Source: Bostrychus sinensis
Lineage: Eukaryota; Chordata; Actinopteri; Gobiiformes; Eleotridae
Length of the DNA: 64,000 nucleotides
Assembly: GCA_020698575.1 (NCBI GenBank)
Contig: CM036244.1
Coordinates: 7,737,534-7,801,533 of the forward strand
Reading direction: 5' to 3'
The translations under genes were made by a program, and so were the position numbers. The notes under the pieces were generated by a model. The model ran no database searches. It worked only from the letters and a program-made list of their open reading frames with translations, and was not told where the DNA came from. Shown in pieces: positions 20,465 to 31,474 of this stretch (position 1 is its first letter; each line of letters opens with the position of its first letter).

Positions 20465-21655
20465 TAGGTCTCATAAAAGGTTTAGCCCAGGTTCAGTCCC
20501 GGTTTAGGCCTGCTTTAGCCCTGGTGTAGTCCCAGTATAGAGCTGGTTTAGTCCCGGTTTAGGCCTGCTTTAACCCTGGTGTAGTCCCAGTATAGACCTG
20601 GGTGAGAGCTGGTTTAGTCCCGGTTTAGGCCTGCTTTAGCCCTGGTGTAGTCCCAGTATAGACCTGGGTGAGAGCTGGTTTAGTCCCGGTTTAGGCCTGC
20701 TTTAGCCCTGGTGTAGTCCCAGTATAGACCTGGGTGAGAGCTGGTTTAGTCCCGGTTTAGGCCTGCTTTAGCCCTGGTGTAGTCCCAGTATAGACCTGGG
20801 TGAGAGCTGGTTCAGTCCCGGTTTAGGCCTGCTATAAACCTGTATTAGACTGGTTTTAGACCTGGTTTTGACTGGGTTTTGACCTACTTTGGGCCTCTTT
20901 AATCTTGGTTTAGGCCATCGGTTTAGACCTTGTTTATTCCTGCTTTAGACCTGGTTTAGTCCAGGTTTAGACCTGGCCTAGACCTACTTTAGACCTGTTT
21001 AGTCCTGCTTTAGACAGTGGTAAGTTCTGGTTTAGTCCTGGTTTGGTTTTGGCTTAGACCTGGTTTAGACCTGGTTTAGACCTGGTTTAGACCTGGTTTA
21101 GACCTAGTTTAGACCTAGTTTAGACCTAGTTGGGCGTGTTTAGTCCTGGTTTAGGCCTTTGCTTTAGACCTTTTTTATTCCTGCTTTAGACAGTGGTAAG
21201 TTCTGGTTTAGTCCTGGTTTGGTTTTGGCTTAGATCTGGTTTAGACCTGGTTTAGACCTGGTTTAGACCTGGTTTAGACCTGGTTTAGACCTAGTTTAGA
21301 CCTAGTTTAGACCTAGTTGGGCGTGTTTAGTCCTGGTTTAGGCCTTTGCTTTAGACCTTTTTTATTCCTGCTTTAGACAGTGGTAAGTTCTGGTTTAGTC
21401 CTGGTTTGGTTTTGGCTTAGATCTGGTTTAGACCTGGTTTAGACCTAGTTTAGACCTAGTTTAGACCTAGTTTAGACCTAGTTTAGACCTAGTTTGGGCG
21501 TGTTTAGTCCTGGTTAGGCCTTTGCTTTAGACCTTTTTTATTCCTGCTTTAGACAGTGGTAAGTTCTGGTTTAGTCCTGGTTTGGTTTTGGCTTAGACCT
21601 GGTTTAGTCCTGGTTTAGACCTGGTTTAGTCCAAGTTTAGACTGGGTTTAGACCT
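20465..21655. repeat. Minisatellite array 2 with 66-bp and ~180-bp higher-order units
   Basis: The same TTTAGACCTGG/TTTAGTCCTGG 11-bp theme as array 1, here in the last rapgef6 intron. Between about 20540 and 20830 a 66-bp unit (starting agagctggtttagtccc) repeats with exact 66-bp spacing at 20671, 20737 and 20803. From about 20990 to 21600 a block of about 180 bp (tgctttagacagtggtaag, with gttgggcgtgttt) repeats about three times. Confidence 0.92.
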
Positions 21656-21817
21656 GCACTCACCTACGTAATTTGCAGCAGATGATTATTTCTTCAGTAG
21701 ATACCGTCCCAGACTAAACAATGTAGTTCTATAAATGGTCCCAGTCAGAATTAAAAGTTAAAAACACAAATAAATACATTGTTTCTCTAAAAATCCCTTG
21801 TTTCTTTCCTCCTCCAG

Positions 21818-21840
21818 ATGAACAGGTGTCTGCGGTCTAG
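21818..21840 (+). CDS. rapgef6: rapgef6 last coding exon, PDZ-ligand C-terminus
   Basis: After tcctccag the frame reads (D)EQVSAV and TAG. With the preceding exon this gives D-EQVSAV at the C-terminus, identical to the end of vertebrate PDZ-GEFs. VSAV is the C-terminal PDZ ligand known for this family (binding to MAGI-type scaffolds). Only 23 nt of coding sequence, so it is visible only through homology and phase 1 continuity. Confidence 0.92.
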
Positions 21841-22799
21841 AGATCCAGCTGTGACCGTGATCCGGCCTCAGACTGAGTCAAAGCACATTGTCCAATCACG
21901 TCGCTGTGTGACATCCCCACGGACCATAATGCACCTCTCTGTCCACGTCCAGGACACAACTATCATCTCTTTATTTAACTTTAAAGAGAGACAGACGATT
22001 TAAAAAAAACAAAAAACTCTTGAACTGAGCAGAAAAATATGAACTGAAAATAAAAACAAAAGAACAAATCGAAGAAGGAAGGAGTAAAGACGTAATGAGA
22101 AGAAGTCAGGCTTCACAGACCTCCACGTACCTCCATTTTGGATCTGTTTCTCTGGTGTTTTTACTTGTACAGTTTTACTTTTTGTACAGTCGTTTTTGTT
22201 TTTTTGTTTTTTTCCTCTTTGCAAAGTGAGATTAGTGAGAAGCAAACAAAGGGACAGAAAGCTATGTAGTTAGTTTTTAAAAAGTATTACGACGATGAGG
22301 TGTTGTCATTTTGTCTTTCGCAGTCGATTCAAAAACACATTGAATGTAAATAATGTGAGATTTTAAAGGGTTTTAATGTTGTGATGTGGTTACATCCGAT
22401 TTTAAAATCCATGCACAATAATGGCTCGCATGTTTCAGGCCTGGAGAGAAGTAATGTATTATGACAACTGGATGGAGCTGCTTTTGGTGCCCTGGTGGAC
22501 ACTTGTGGTATTGCATCTAAATGAACTATAACCTCACAATCATTAAAATAAAATGCCTTTGGGCGCAATTGGCTGTAAATCTATAAAAGTTGTGTAGTGT
22601 TGCTTTAAGATCTAAACAGCAATCTCCCATAGACATACACATATAAAAATAACTTATGACTCTAAATTACCCATAGTAGAAAAAAAATGTGTAAATGTCT
22701 GACTGTCAGTCTTTGGCCCTGCTACTAATTGTCCATTGCCCAGGATGTACCCGCCTCATGCCCATAGTTGCTGGGATAGGCTCCAGCCAGTAATGCTCT

Positions 22800-23402
22800 C
22801 ACTGCAAAAAAACAAACAAAAACAAAAAAAAACGCTGTGAAAACTCAGAAACTCAAGGCAACAATTTAACGTTCATATGTCTAAAAACTTTCAATTTTAA
22901 GTTTGTTGAGAAAATTTTTCAGAAAATGTATTATTACTGATAATATTAAAATCTAAATATTCTAAATTTAACAAAACAATATCTTTTCTAAAAAAAATGG
23001 ATGGTAAGCTGGCTGTAAGATGAGTTATAAAATAATGATAGTGAGTAAAACTTAAAATTGAAGGTTTTTAGGTCTGGTTTGGTCTTGGTTTAGACCTGAT
23101 TTAGTGCCAGTTTAGACTTGATTAAGTCCTGATTTAGACCTGTATTAGACTGGGTTTAGACTTAGTTTAGTCCTGGTTAAGACCTTGGCCTTAGAGATGA
23201 GGTAGATGAGTTAAAAAAAAAAAAAGATAGAGAGCAAAACTTAAAATTTTAAGTTTTTAGATATATGAACATCAAATTAAGTGAACAAAAAATATTCGTT
23301 GTTAAAAACTTGAGATTTTGAGTTGACCCCAAAACTAAAAAAAAATTGAGGGATCCTGTTGCTTTGAGTTTTTGAGTTTTCACAAGATTCTTTTTTACAG
23401 TA
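22800..23402. mobile_element. EnSpm-like MITE family D (CACTG ends), copy with internal minisatellite
   Basis: The left end cactgcaaaaaaac and right end ttttttacagt, with internal aaaactcagaaactcaaggc and, near the right end, gctttgagtttttgag, match the element at 45881 to 46361. At about 23070 to 23190 it contains a degenerate run of the TTTAGACCTGG minisatellite. No transposase, TSD not clear. Confidence 0.55.
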
Positions 23403-23498
23403 CTGTAATGAGAGAAGTAAATCAATGAATGAAAGAGACTTGAGTCAAAAAGAAATTCTTTTTTTTTTTTACTAGATAATCAAATGTATGTATTAAAG

Positions 23499-24000
23499 CA
23501 GGGGTCTCCAACTTTTTTTTCCCCCGGAGAGCTACTTTTTACAAATCAAAAATGACAGAGAGCTCCTTAAGCTTTAACATTTATTTAGTAACTGGAGCCT
23601 ATCCCAGTGACTTTGGGCCTAAGGCGAGGTGCACACTGGACAGTGGCCAGTCACTTTCAACCCAAAGAAAAGTGGATTTCCTTTTATAAAACTTTTACAA
23701 AATGTTGGTGTACATGACTCACGTTTTAAATTAAAACAAGAAATATTTAGTTAGTGTCTGTGTGCAGCGACTGAAACACACTTTACATTTGTGAAAGCAA
23801 ACTGTAGTCGAGCTCACATCACTACAGCCTCAGACTGACAGCTAAGTGGCGAATACTAGCTTAATACTTTTGTACACGAAGTTCCCCTGCACCTTTTAAT
23901 TTGATTGAATACATTCACAAGCTGGTTTGACAAGTGATAAATCAAGTTTGGCAAAACAAGTCGTGTGATGTAAGAATCCTAAAGCCTTTGGAGAGCCCTG
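23499..24000. mobile_element. hAT-type MITE (CAGGGGTCTCCAAC) with nested LINE-tail fragment
   Basis: The left end CAGGGGTCTCCAACTTT and the right end (complement CAGGGCTCTCC) are flanked by a perfect 8-bp duplication, TATTAAAG (23491 to 23498 and 24001 to 24008). Inside, about 23590 to 23660 (ggagcctatcccagtgactt) is the complement of a fragment also seen at 22745 to 22790, a frequent fish repeat. Confidence 0.88.
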
Positions 24001-25080
24001 TATTAAAGCTTTTAATTATTTTTACACAGTGAAAATGTCCCTATTGTCCTTGAAAAAAAAAAAAATTGCTAACTAAGATGGTAATGCTAAAGTGACCAAA
24101 GAGTTATACAATCAGAAAAACCTTTTAGCCAACACTGGCAGACAAAAACACTTTTAAAATCCAGTTCTCATAATCCGTCCTTGCTTTGAGGTCTGAAATC
24201 TGCTCCGAGTCCTCGTTTGTGTTTAGCACTTATTGTACTTTTTTACCAAGCTTTAAAAAAAAAAAAACCTCCAGTCCAGCCTCATCTCTCTCAGGCCTGT
24301 CCCACGTCACTGTCCCGCCTCCACTCACCTCTCTTCACCCTCTCTCTCTTATTGCCCGTTCAGTCCAGGACGTCCCATAAAGTCTGTATTATAACTCCTT
24401 TTTAATGAGCTCAAGAACAGACGCCTCGCTGCTTCCCGTTAGCGTCAAACGCCTATTGTTGTTTTATCGTCGTGGCTATAAAAAAATAAAAAAATAAAAA
24501 ACACGACCTGCATGCAGCACCAGTGTTTACAACAACACTTTGTTTACAGCGTTTATTTGACACATCGTCGTTTGAATTACAAGCTAAACAGAAAAGGTTA
24601 ATTCGACCTTGTAAATTAGTTTATATGCGACGGGAGTTGGACGCAGACACAACATAAAGTTTTACCGTGAAGCCTTATCTCCTTCCTGGCTTCTTTTATT
24701 ACTCTCTAACTTCACAGCTTCTTTCAGATCTCTATTACACCATCTATTTTGTGGTAATGGTTGCTTGAAATTATTTGTACAAGGGCTGGGTGATATAGCT
24801 AAAATCTCTTGTTTTCACTAACACATACAGTTTACAATATTAACAACAATAATTACCAAGATTTTTATATTCCTCACCTGCTCAATCCCAATCTGAATGA
24901 AAATAAATCTCTTTGAGTTGATAAAGAGTTTAGTTTTAGCGTTCTTCCGCTCAAGAAGCCCTAGCGCGCATTACCATCACATAAGGACTTATTTAAACAT
25001 GAAAAAGTTCCCCATTAAATTAAATAACATTCAATAATTAGCAGAGGATCACACAATTTTATGTTGTTTATATTTACAAC

Positions 25081-25673
25081 CAGGGCTTGATATTAACACT
25101 CGCATCCGGAACAGATGCCCGAGCCTCAGCTGCTCCTCTCTATGCGGAGGAGCAGCGGCTCTACTCCGAGCTCCTCACCCTATCTCTAAGGGAGCACCTA
25201 GCCACCGTGCAGAGGAAACTCATTTCGGCCGCTTGTATTTTGTTTTGTGGCCCAAACTCCTGACCATAGATGAGAGAAGGAACATAGATCGACATTACCT
25301 TTGGCTCAGCTCCTTCTTCACCACAACAGACCGATACATCGACCGCATTACTGCAGACGCTGCACCGATGGTTCCTTCTACGTAAGTCACGCTCCATCCT
25401 TCCCTCACTGTGAGCAAAACCCCAAGAGACTTAAACTCCTCCACTTGCAGCAGGAACTGTCCATTTTTTTCTGCCGAGATAAACCAGTTTCGTATTTGAT
25501 AAATCCCTGTTCATAACCAAATTTAACATTTCTTTAAGCTCATTGTGTACTATAAAATATACACAAAAACTTAACAAATCAAATTAAAGCTAGTAAAAAC
25601 ACAAATTGCAACTTGCAGCTTTTGACACAGACACAGTGGTAAGTGAGTAAAAAAATGTAAATGTCAAGCCCGG
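25081..25673. mobile_element. hAT-type MITE (CAGGGCTTGATATT) containing a LINE fragment
   Basis: The ends CAGGGCTTGATATTAAC and, in complement, CCGGGCTTGACATTTAC are flanked by a perfect 8-bp duplication, TTTACAAC (25073 to 25080 and 25674 to 25681). The LINE fragment in the middle is listed separately. Confidence 0.88.
25118..25470 (-). pseudogene. Non-LTR retrotransposon ORF2 C-terminal fragment
   Basis: On the minus strand the translation contains SIYVPSLIYGQEFG and KIQAAEMSFLCTVARCSLRD, the region after the reverse-transcriptase palm of an abundant fish LINE (pattern RIQAAEMSFLRRVAG). Short and shifted, so dead. The LINE fragment at 43235 probably belongs to the same family, further downstream in its ORF. 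Clade not assigned. Confidence 0.7.
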
Positions 25674-25984
25674 TTTACAACCATTTCCTGTCACAGTAGG
25701 ATCGAACTGGGGGGATAAAGGGTACCACTGCAGGAAGGGGCCCTCAAAAAGCCTGGAATATGTTTAAGAGATATTGATCAAGTGACCAAAGGGGCCCACC
25801 AAGATGCTAAATACAAAGGACCCCCAAATTTCATGCTACACCCCTGAATCTGAGCACCGTTAGCCGGTCACTGTTGGTGTCTGTGGTGGTGGTAGGAATT
25901 TTCAGCAGTGGTCCGATCACGCTGTTACTCTTTAGCATTTGAGAGGTTTAATTTTATGCATTTTGTTATTGTTCAAATCAAAAA

Positions 25985-26276
25985 CTTAAAAGTGAGCGCT
26001 TCAGTTGCCGTCTCTACGAAGCATTCAGCTCATTTATCCAGTATCTGTTAGCATCATGCTGCTTATAGCCATGCTACTTAGCCATTTTATTCTCTGTCCA
26101 TTCCCCACCGTTGCCAGCAGGGGGCGACAGACACCAAATGCAAGAGTTCTCTGCAAAATCAGTGCCATCTCCTCAAAAGAAGACATTTTCTGTACATACA
26201 CATTATTTTAAACACGGAATACTAACGCAAAGGTGTCCAAAACCTCTTCAAAAAGCCTGATATAGGACCTTTAAAT
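25985..26276. repeat. MITE family C fragment
   Basis: Shares ctgttagcatcatgctgctt, ccagcagggggcga and the right end aaagcctgatataggacctt with family C at 17188. The left end is missing. In the inferred rapgef6 3' UTR. Confidence 0.55.
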
Positions 26277-27061
26277 AATTTTCCAACTTATTGCCCAGCT
26301 CTAAACAGGTTTGTACATTTAATATTGGTCAGCACAACATGGGTCTAACTGGAATCTCTCCAAATCTTCTGCTTCTCCTCACAAAGACTTGAATCATGAA
26401 TGCTAATGTACACCTAGCACGTCTACCACTTTCTACTCAGTTTGTCGTTTCTTTGTACAGCTAGCAAAAGTCGTATAAAAGACTATTTTTAAATATTTTT
26501 GATCCTAAGCGGAGCCTGTTAAAATTTGTATTACTTTCTCTGTCGCGTGACTTTCTTCTTGCTTATTTTAGTGCCATTTCTTTCTTCTTCTTCTTGTGTT
26601 TTCCTGTAACTGCTGCTGTGTTTTTGGGACTTGGTGGTGTGTATTTTTAATTGTAATTTATTGTTTTTTTAAATTTGACTTTTTTTTTTTGTTTGTGCAC
26701 ATATAAGCCGTGTCACTTACAACAAGTGCTCCTGTTGCTTTGACTGTCAGTCCTTGAGGGAGCGACCTTTGTCAGAGTTCACGAGCTGAGAGCAAAGTTG
26801 CATTGCATGATTTTATTTTTTTTTGAGTTGCTTCGATAAAGTCATCGAGTTTCGCAGCCTGTATTTCTCACTATTTCCTCATCGTCAGAGCTCCAGAGAT
26901 GTACCGCCGTCAGAAGCTGCAGTTACCCGGCGCTGCTCTCACCTTCTTTAAAAGCTCAAAATCTTTGCTGCAACTTTTTTTTTTGCACAACAGTAATCCT
27001 CATATTTTTAACCATGAAACAGTGTTATTTTTACAAAAAGAGAGAGATGTTGTCAGGGGTA

Positions 27062-27128
27062 AGGCGCGGTGGCAGAGTGGTTAGTGCTCTTGTCTCCCGG
27101 CGAGGAGGTTGTGGGTTCTCTCCGGCTG
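27062..27128 (+). repeat. tRNA-derived SINE head
   Basis: Contains ggcagagtggttagtgctc (box-A-like) and gttgtgggttctctccg (box-B-like). A similar copy in the opposite orientation is at 28199 to 28320. Confidence 0.6.
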
Positions 27129-27202
27129 AATTTTGTTCATCTAGGCCTTAAATTTCTCAGATATGTTTGTTCATTTTAGTTAATAACAGTAGCTACAAAA
27201 AG

Positions 27203-27798
27203 GTTACGTTGCTCCTGTTAAGTGACAAAAGTGTCACCATCACAAAATCAACTCCTGCCCTGATCATAAATACCAAATATTTAATTAGTTTGTGAATTTT
27301 AACTCTTGTTATGCCAGTGTATGTAATAGCATCTCAATTTTTGGTAAAAAAACAGACACAAAATTAAACATTTTTAATATTCTCAAAGCAAAGTGGATTT
27401 TTTAGGGAGGTTATTACAGCCTTGGGTCTGTCAAAGATTATCAACATTTATTTTTAGGGATAATTTTTTTCATGTGCTATGTCAGATCTAAAAATCCATC
27501 TAAATCAATGTTGTTGATAATCTCCCCTTAAAAAAAAATCCACTTTGCATTGAGAATATTGAAAATATTTCATATTTTGTGTCTTTTATTTACTAAAAAC
27601 TGTAGATGCTATTACATACACCGGCATAAAAAGGGTTAAAATTCTGAGAATAATAAAATATTTGGTATTTATGATTAGGACAGAAGTCGATTAAATTTTT
27701 TATGCAAAATAAAAAGTAGAAAAAAATATGAATGTACACATTTTTTCATTGTGTTTTATGACGAGGACACTTTTGTCACTGAACAGGAGCAACGTAAC
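27203..27798. mobile_element. Foldback element, inverted repeat along almost its whole length
   Basis: The left arm gttacgttgctcctgtt is mirrored by aacaggagcaacgtaac at the right, and pairing continues inwards: gacaaaagtgtc, cataaataccaaatatt, gtgtatgtaatagcatct and gcaaagtggatttttt all reappear in complement in the second half. The centre (about 27440 to 27530) is itself palindromic (gattatcaaca...tgttgataatc). No ORF. TSD not identified. Confidence 0.75.
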
Positions 27799-27929
27799 AA
27801 ATTTAGTTGGAGAGTGTAAACATAAAGTAATATTAGATTTGTGTTTAAAATATCAAAATGAGTGCTAACATACACCTGAGCCAAATTTCATAGAATCACT
27901 GCAAAGTTATCAAAAAGGACACTTTTGTC

Positions 27930-28198
27930 TTCATTGGGGCACATGGGTTAAGATTCTGTATCACTGATTCACTTTTATTTTCTTAATTTATATTTATGGC
28001 GTTATTTCATCTGTATTTGGCTTTAAAATAAAACCCTAAACTTTCAAAGATTAGTACAGAAAATGTCTAAGTGTAAATTTTATACAGATTTTTGTTCTGT
28101 TGTTGACGATGCTGGCATTAAATTGAAATCTAAAAATGCCATTAACAAGTCTTAAAAAGGTCTTAAATTTATTTTTGACAAAATCTGGAGCTGCCCTG
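27930..28198. repeat. MITE family A right-hand fragment
   Basis: Ends with aaaatctggagctgccctg and contains ggcattaaattgaaatct and aaaaggtcttaaattt, matching the right half of the family A copy at 2670. The left end is not found. Confidence 0.5.
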
Positions 28199-28320
28199 AC
28201 CTAACACATGATGTCTTTGTCCGGAGAGAACCCAGGGTAACACAGGGAGGACACGAGTCCACCCAGAGACTGAGAGTCGAGGCGAGGGCGCTAACCACTC
28301 TGCCACTGTGCCCCTCCGCA
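28199..28320 (-). repeat. tRNA-derived SINE
   Basis: On the minus strand the head reads ggcacagtggcagagtggtt followed by agcgccctcgcctcg, and the distal part holds gggttctctccggac. Same family as 27062. It abuts a family A end. Confidence 0.65.
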
Positions 28321-28468
28321 GTATAACCTTACTGTACATTTGTTTTTGGCCCCTCTCCCGCCTCTTCAAACCTGGATTGCAATAAGAGAGTCCTTATTAG
28401 TTTATTTTTCCCCTTTGCATCGCAGCAGAAATGCTTAAAAAGAAGCTGGACTGTGCTGCACAAAGACG

Positions 28469-28470
<2 letters not shown>

Positions 28471-28510
<40 letters not shown>
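28471..28510. repeat. (TTA)n microsatellite
   Basis: About thirteen ATT/TTA triplets in a row, within the inferred rapgef6 3' UTR end. Confidence 0.95.
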
Positions 28511-28837
28511 GACTTGGTCTGTGGCTTAACCGTTTGCTTTGGTCTCACTTCTCGTCGCTGTCGTAACTTATGTCTTTTAGAAAGACAAACATGATGATGC
28601 TCGTACGCTTTTTATGTATTTTTACCAGTGATTGTAAATACTTGTTATATTTTTGTTTAAGAGAATGTTTAAAAAAAAAAAGGACCTTTTATTTCTCCAA
28701 GTCTACTGATATGAATTTGGACAACGAATAAACTGTCAAGCTCGATAACTCTGTCTCTGTTTGTTACGTTGGCAATGCGCTGTTAGAGTCTAAATGTTTG
28801 GCTTTGACACATATCTGGAAAGAAGTATGGACAGTTA

Positions 28838-29000
28838 AAGGTCATCTATGCTAAATTGACTTTAAGCTCAGAAACATACCTGGAGTAGTATTTAGTTTGC
28901 TGACGTGAAACCAGGAAGTGCTCCTCTCAGCGCTTACATTGCCGTCAGTATGAAGCAGGCAGCTCATTTATCTAGCTGTTAGCATCATGTTGCTAATTTT
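28838..29000. repeat. MITE family C left-hand fragment
   Basis: Begins aaaggtcatctatgctaaat and contains gtgaaaccaggaagtgctcc and gctgttagcatcatgttgct, which also occur in the copies at 26000 and 58200. Confidence 0.5.
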
Positions 29001-29039
29001 TGACTCTACTGGAGACAGCAAAGATGAGTACAAAACGCT

Positions 29040-29437
29040 GTAACTGTTTTTTGTGCTTGCAAACTGCACAAACACCCAAATAACCCAGGGTAACTTTGAT
29101 GCAACTTTGTGGGAACAGTTTGAGGATGGCCACGGCACGGTCCATAAAGACAAGTCCTGACCTCAACCTGACAGAGCACCTTTGGGATGATTTAGAGCGA
29201 AGACTGAGAGCCAGGCCTTCTCTACAACATCAGTGTCTAAACTCACAAATGTGCCTCTGAAAGAATGGTCAAAAACTCCCATAAATGCTCCTAAACCTTG
29301 GGAAAAGCGTTCCCAGAAGAGTTGAAGCTGTTATAGATGCAAAAGGTGGGCAAACGTCACATTAACCCCTACAGAGAATTAACTTCATATGCTTGTAAAG
29401 GCAGGTGAGCAAGTACTTTTGGCAATATAGTGTCTAT
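29040..29437 (+). pseudogene. Tc1-like transposase fragment with right TIR
   Basis: A decayed frame reads SPDLNLTEHLWDDLERRLRA (with one shift nearby), the conserved end of the DDE domain in Tc1-like transposases. The right terminus gcaagtacttttggcaatat ends near 29437. The 5' part is lost. Inactive. Confidence 0.65.
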
Positions 29438-29537
29438 AAGGCTTTTACAAAAATACTTATTAAAAAAGTGGTTTACCAACACTCAAACCATTCATAATTA
29501 GGCTAAGTTAGGCCCAAATTCAATGGTCAGAGAGATA

Positions 29538-30049
29538 CAGTGGGGCAAAAAAGTATTCAGTCAGCCACCAGTTGTGTGGCTTGGTAAGAAGCATTTCAAG
29601 GTCCTGGAGTGGCCTCGCCAGTCTCCAGATCTCAACCCCATAGAAAATCTTTGGAGGGAGTTGAAAGTCCGTGTTGCCCAGCGACAGCCCCAAAACATCA
29701 CTGCTCTAGAGGAGATCTGCAGGAGGAATGGGCCAAAATACCAGCAACAGTTTGTGAAAACCTTGTGAAGACTTACAGAAAACGTTTGACCTCTGTCATT
29801 GCCATCAAAGGGTTTACTTTAACAAAGTATTGAGATGAACTTTTGTTATTGACCAAATACTTATTTTCCACCATAATTTGCAAATAAATTCTTTAAAAAT
29901 CAGACAATGTGATGTTATGGATTTTTTTTTCTCATTTTGTCTCTCATAGTTGAGGTAAACCTATGATGAAAATTACAGGCCTCTCTCATCTTTTTAAGTG
30001 GGAGAACTTGCACAATTGGTGGCTGACTAAATACTTTTTTGCCCCACTG
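29538..30049 (+). mobile_element. Tc1-like element, internally deleted
   Basis: The inverted termini CAGTGGGGCAAAAAAGTATT (left) and its complement at the right are flanked by TA. The remaining ORF (about 29600 to 29768) gives LEWPRQSPDLNPIENLWREL, the last part of the DD34E catalytic domain including the final Glu, and then the usual C-terminal segment. About two thirds of the transposase is deleted. Confidence 0.88.
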
Positions 30050-30114
30050 TATTTAATGAAGAGCCATAAGAGCCACCTCTTCTAAAGGAGCGGAGCCAAA
30101 AGAGACAAATTCTA

Positions 30115-30425
30115 TTTTCTAACCTTTATTTAAGCAGGTAAAAACCCACTGAGATCAAGATCTTGTTTACAAGGGTGACCTGGACAAGAGGTCAACAGCA
30201 CACGTCAAGAGCAGAAGTAACAATTTTAGTTCAGTTTGGAGAGGAGCGGAAAAGCTAAAGGCCTGTTTTCCCAGCTCAGTCCGAACACGAGGAACTTTGC
30301 AGGTGGTAAAATGTCACTAAAACTCAAGGCATAACGACTGGTGGTCCTTTGGAGAAGTGTACAAAGATAAGATGGAGCCAAGCTGAGGAGTGCTTTGTAA
30401 ACCAGTAGCATCCAATAAGTTTACC
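30115..30425. repeat. Non-LTR retrotransposon 3'-end fragment
   Basis: The sequence aacctttatttaagcaggta followed by cccactgagatcaagatctt is typical of a widespread fish LINE tail. No coding sequence kept. Confidence 0.5.
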
Positions 30426-30553
30426 TCTGTGTGCTCAGGGAAGGCCACTACAGCCAGGCACAAACCTCCAGGCACAATGATACACAGTGTTTAAGGACTG
30501 AAGATGTCATGTACACGTCTGTCCCATCAGACGCTTAATCTAAGTGTTATCTG

Positions 30554-31046
30554 CACTGTAAAAAATATCTGTAGATTTCACAGTAAAAATCTGTAAAATT
30601 TCAACAGTAAAAGTCCGTAGTTGATATATCGGTAAAATACTGTTTTGGTTACGGTAATTAACTGTAATATTAAAAATAAGGCAAAATTGTATTTTTTAGT
30701 CTTATTTTTTGTAATGTATACAGTATAGCGCTGTTAAAAAAATTGAGTCCTGTGTTTATTACAGTTTAACACCTTTTTAAAAGATAACTTTAAATTTTAC
30801 AGTAAATGTTGATTAAAATGTAAGCCGCAAACTGTAAAATATACAGTTAATCTATTTTTTGAAAGATTAATAACTTAATTTTACAGTAAATAATAATAAA
30901 AACTCAAGTCAAAAACTGTAAAAACATTTGTGATAAAATTATACTGTAAAATGAAATAAAGGCCTCTTGTAATTTTTACGGTAGAATTCTGGCAACCACA
31001 GCTGCCAATTTTTTACTGTAAAATTTACAGATTTTTTTTGACAGTG
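30554..31046. mobile_element. EnSpm-like MITE family E (CACTGTAAAAAAT), uninterrupted copy
   Basis: The left end CACTGTAAAAAATATCTG and right end (complement CACTGTCAAAAAAAATCTG) are inverted. The interior is rich in ctgtaaaat. The copy at 40197 is the same element with a hAT insertion, making this one the natural empty-site reference. The TSD cannot be fixed to a single length. Confidence 0.75.
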
Positions 31047-31074
31047 TGCAAAATCAAAGAATAAAAAAAGATTC

Positions 31075-31250
31075 AAGATTGTTTATTTGTCATATGCAAG
31101 TTCAACACAGGGTCAACAGTGCAATGAAATGCTTAGGATCATAAGAACGTTAGACTCGCTAAGAGGAAGTACATAATAGTATATGATAATAATAATAAAA
31201 AAAGATAAAATAAAAATGCAAAGGTGCAGGTAGTATTAAATAAGATGTAA
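31075..31250. repeat. LINE/SINE tail fragment
   Basis: The sequence ttcaagattgtttatttgtc, with gtgcaatgaaatgcttagga, is a recognisable type of fish retroposon tail. It is followed by A/T-rich sequence. Confidence 0.4.
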
Positions 31251-31474
31251 ACAGAGTATTTCACAGGTGGTAAAATTACTCAGAAGAGTTCATATTGCAC
31301 ATAAAATAGTTTATTGATACCTGATTGTGAGGGAGCTGTAGTCACCCCCCCTCACTGATCAGGTGTATGCCACCCACTCTCATATAACACCATTTGTATA
31401 TTTATGTAAATATTCAACATTGACATTATATTATAATACCTCAACACATTTATCACATTAATCCATTCATTATT

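Larger units (their letters stand above)
21841..28741 (+). other. rapgef6: rapgef6 3' UTR (extent inferred) and possible poly(A) sites
   Basis: Non-coding sequence follows the stop. The first candidate poly(A) signal (aaaataaaat) is at about 22546 to 22551. The segments 26450 to 26880 and 28330 to 28740 are non-repetitive and look like a vertebrate 3' UTR end: tgattgtaaatacttgttat, then gacaacgaataaac at about 28720 followed by a GT-rich stretch. I infer a short and a very long UTR form. Several transposons and SINEs lie between. The long form is uncertain without transcripts. Confidence 0.4.

Noticed and set aside
20078..20474. Overlapping ORFs in other frames of the rapgef6 exon
   Set aside because: GC-rich shadow frames; only the frame with the two PPxY motifs matches the family.
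27062..27128. Possible tRNA gene
   Set aside because: Has A- and B-box-like text but no cloverleaf with paired acceptor stem; fits a SINE head.
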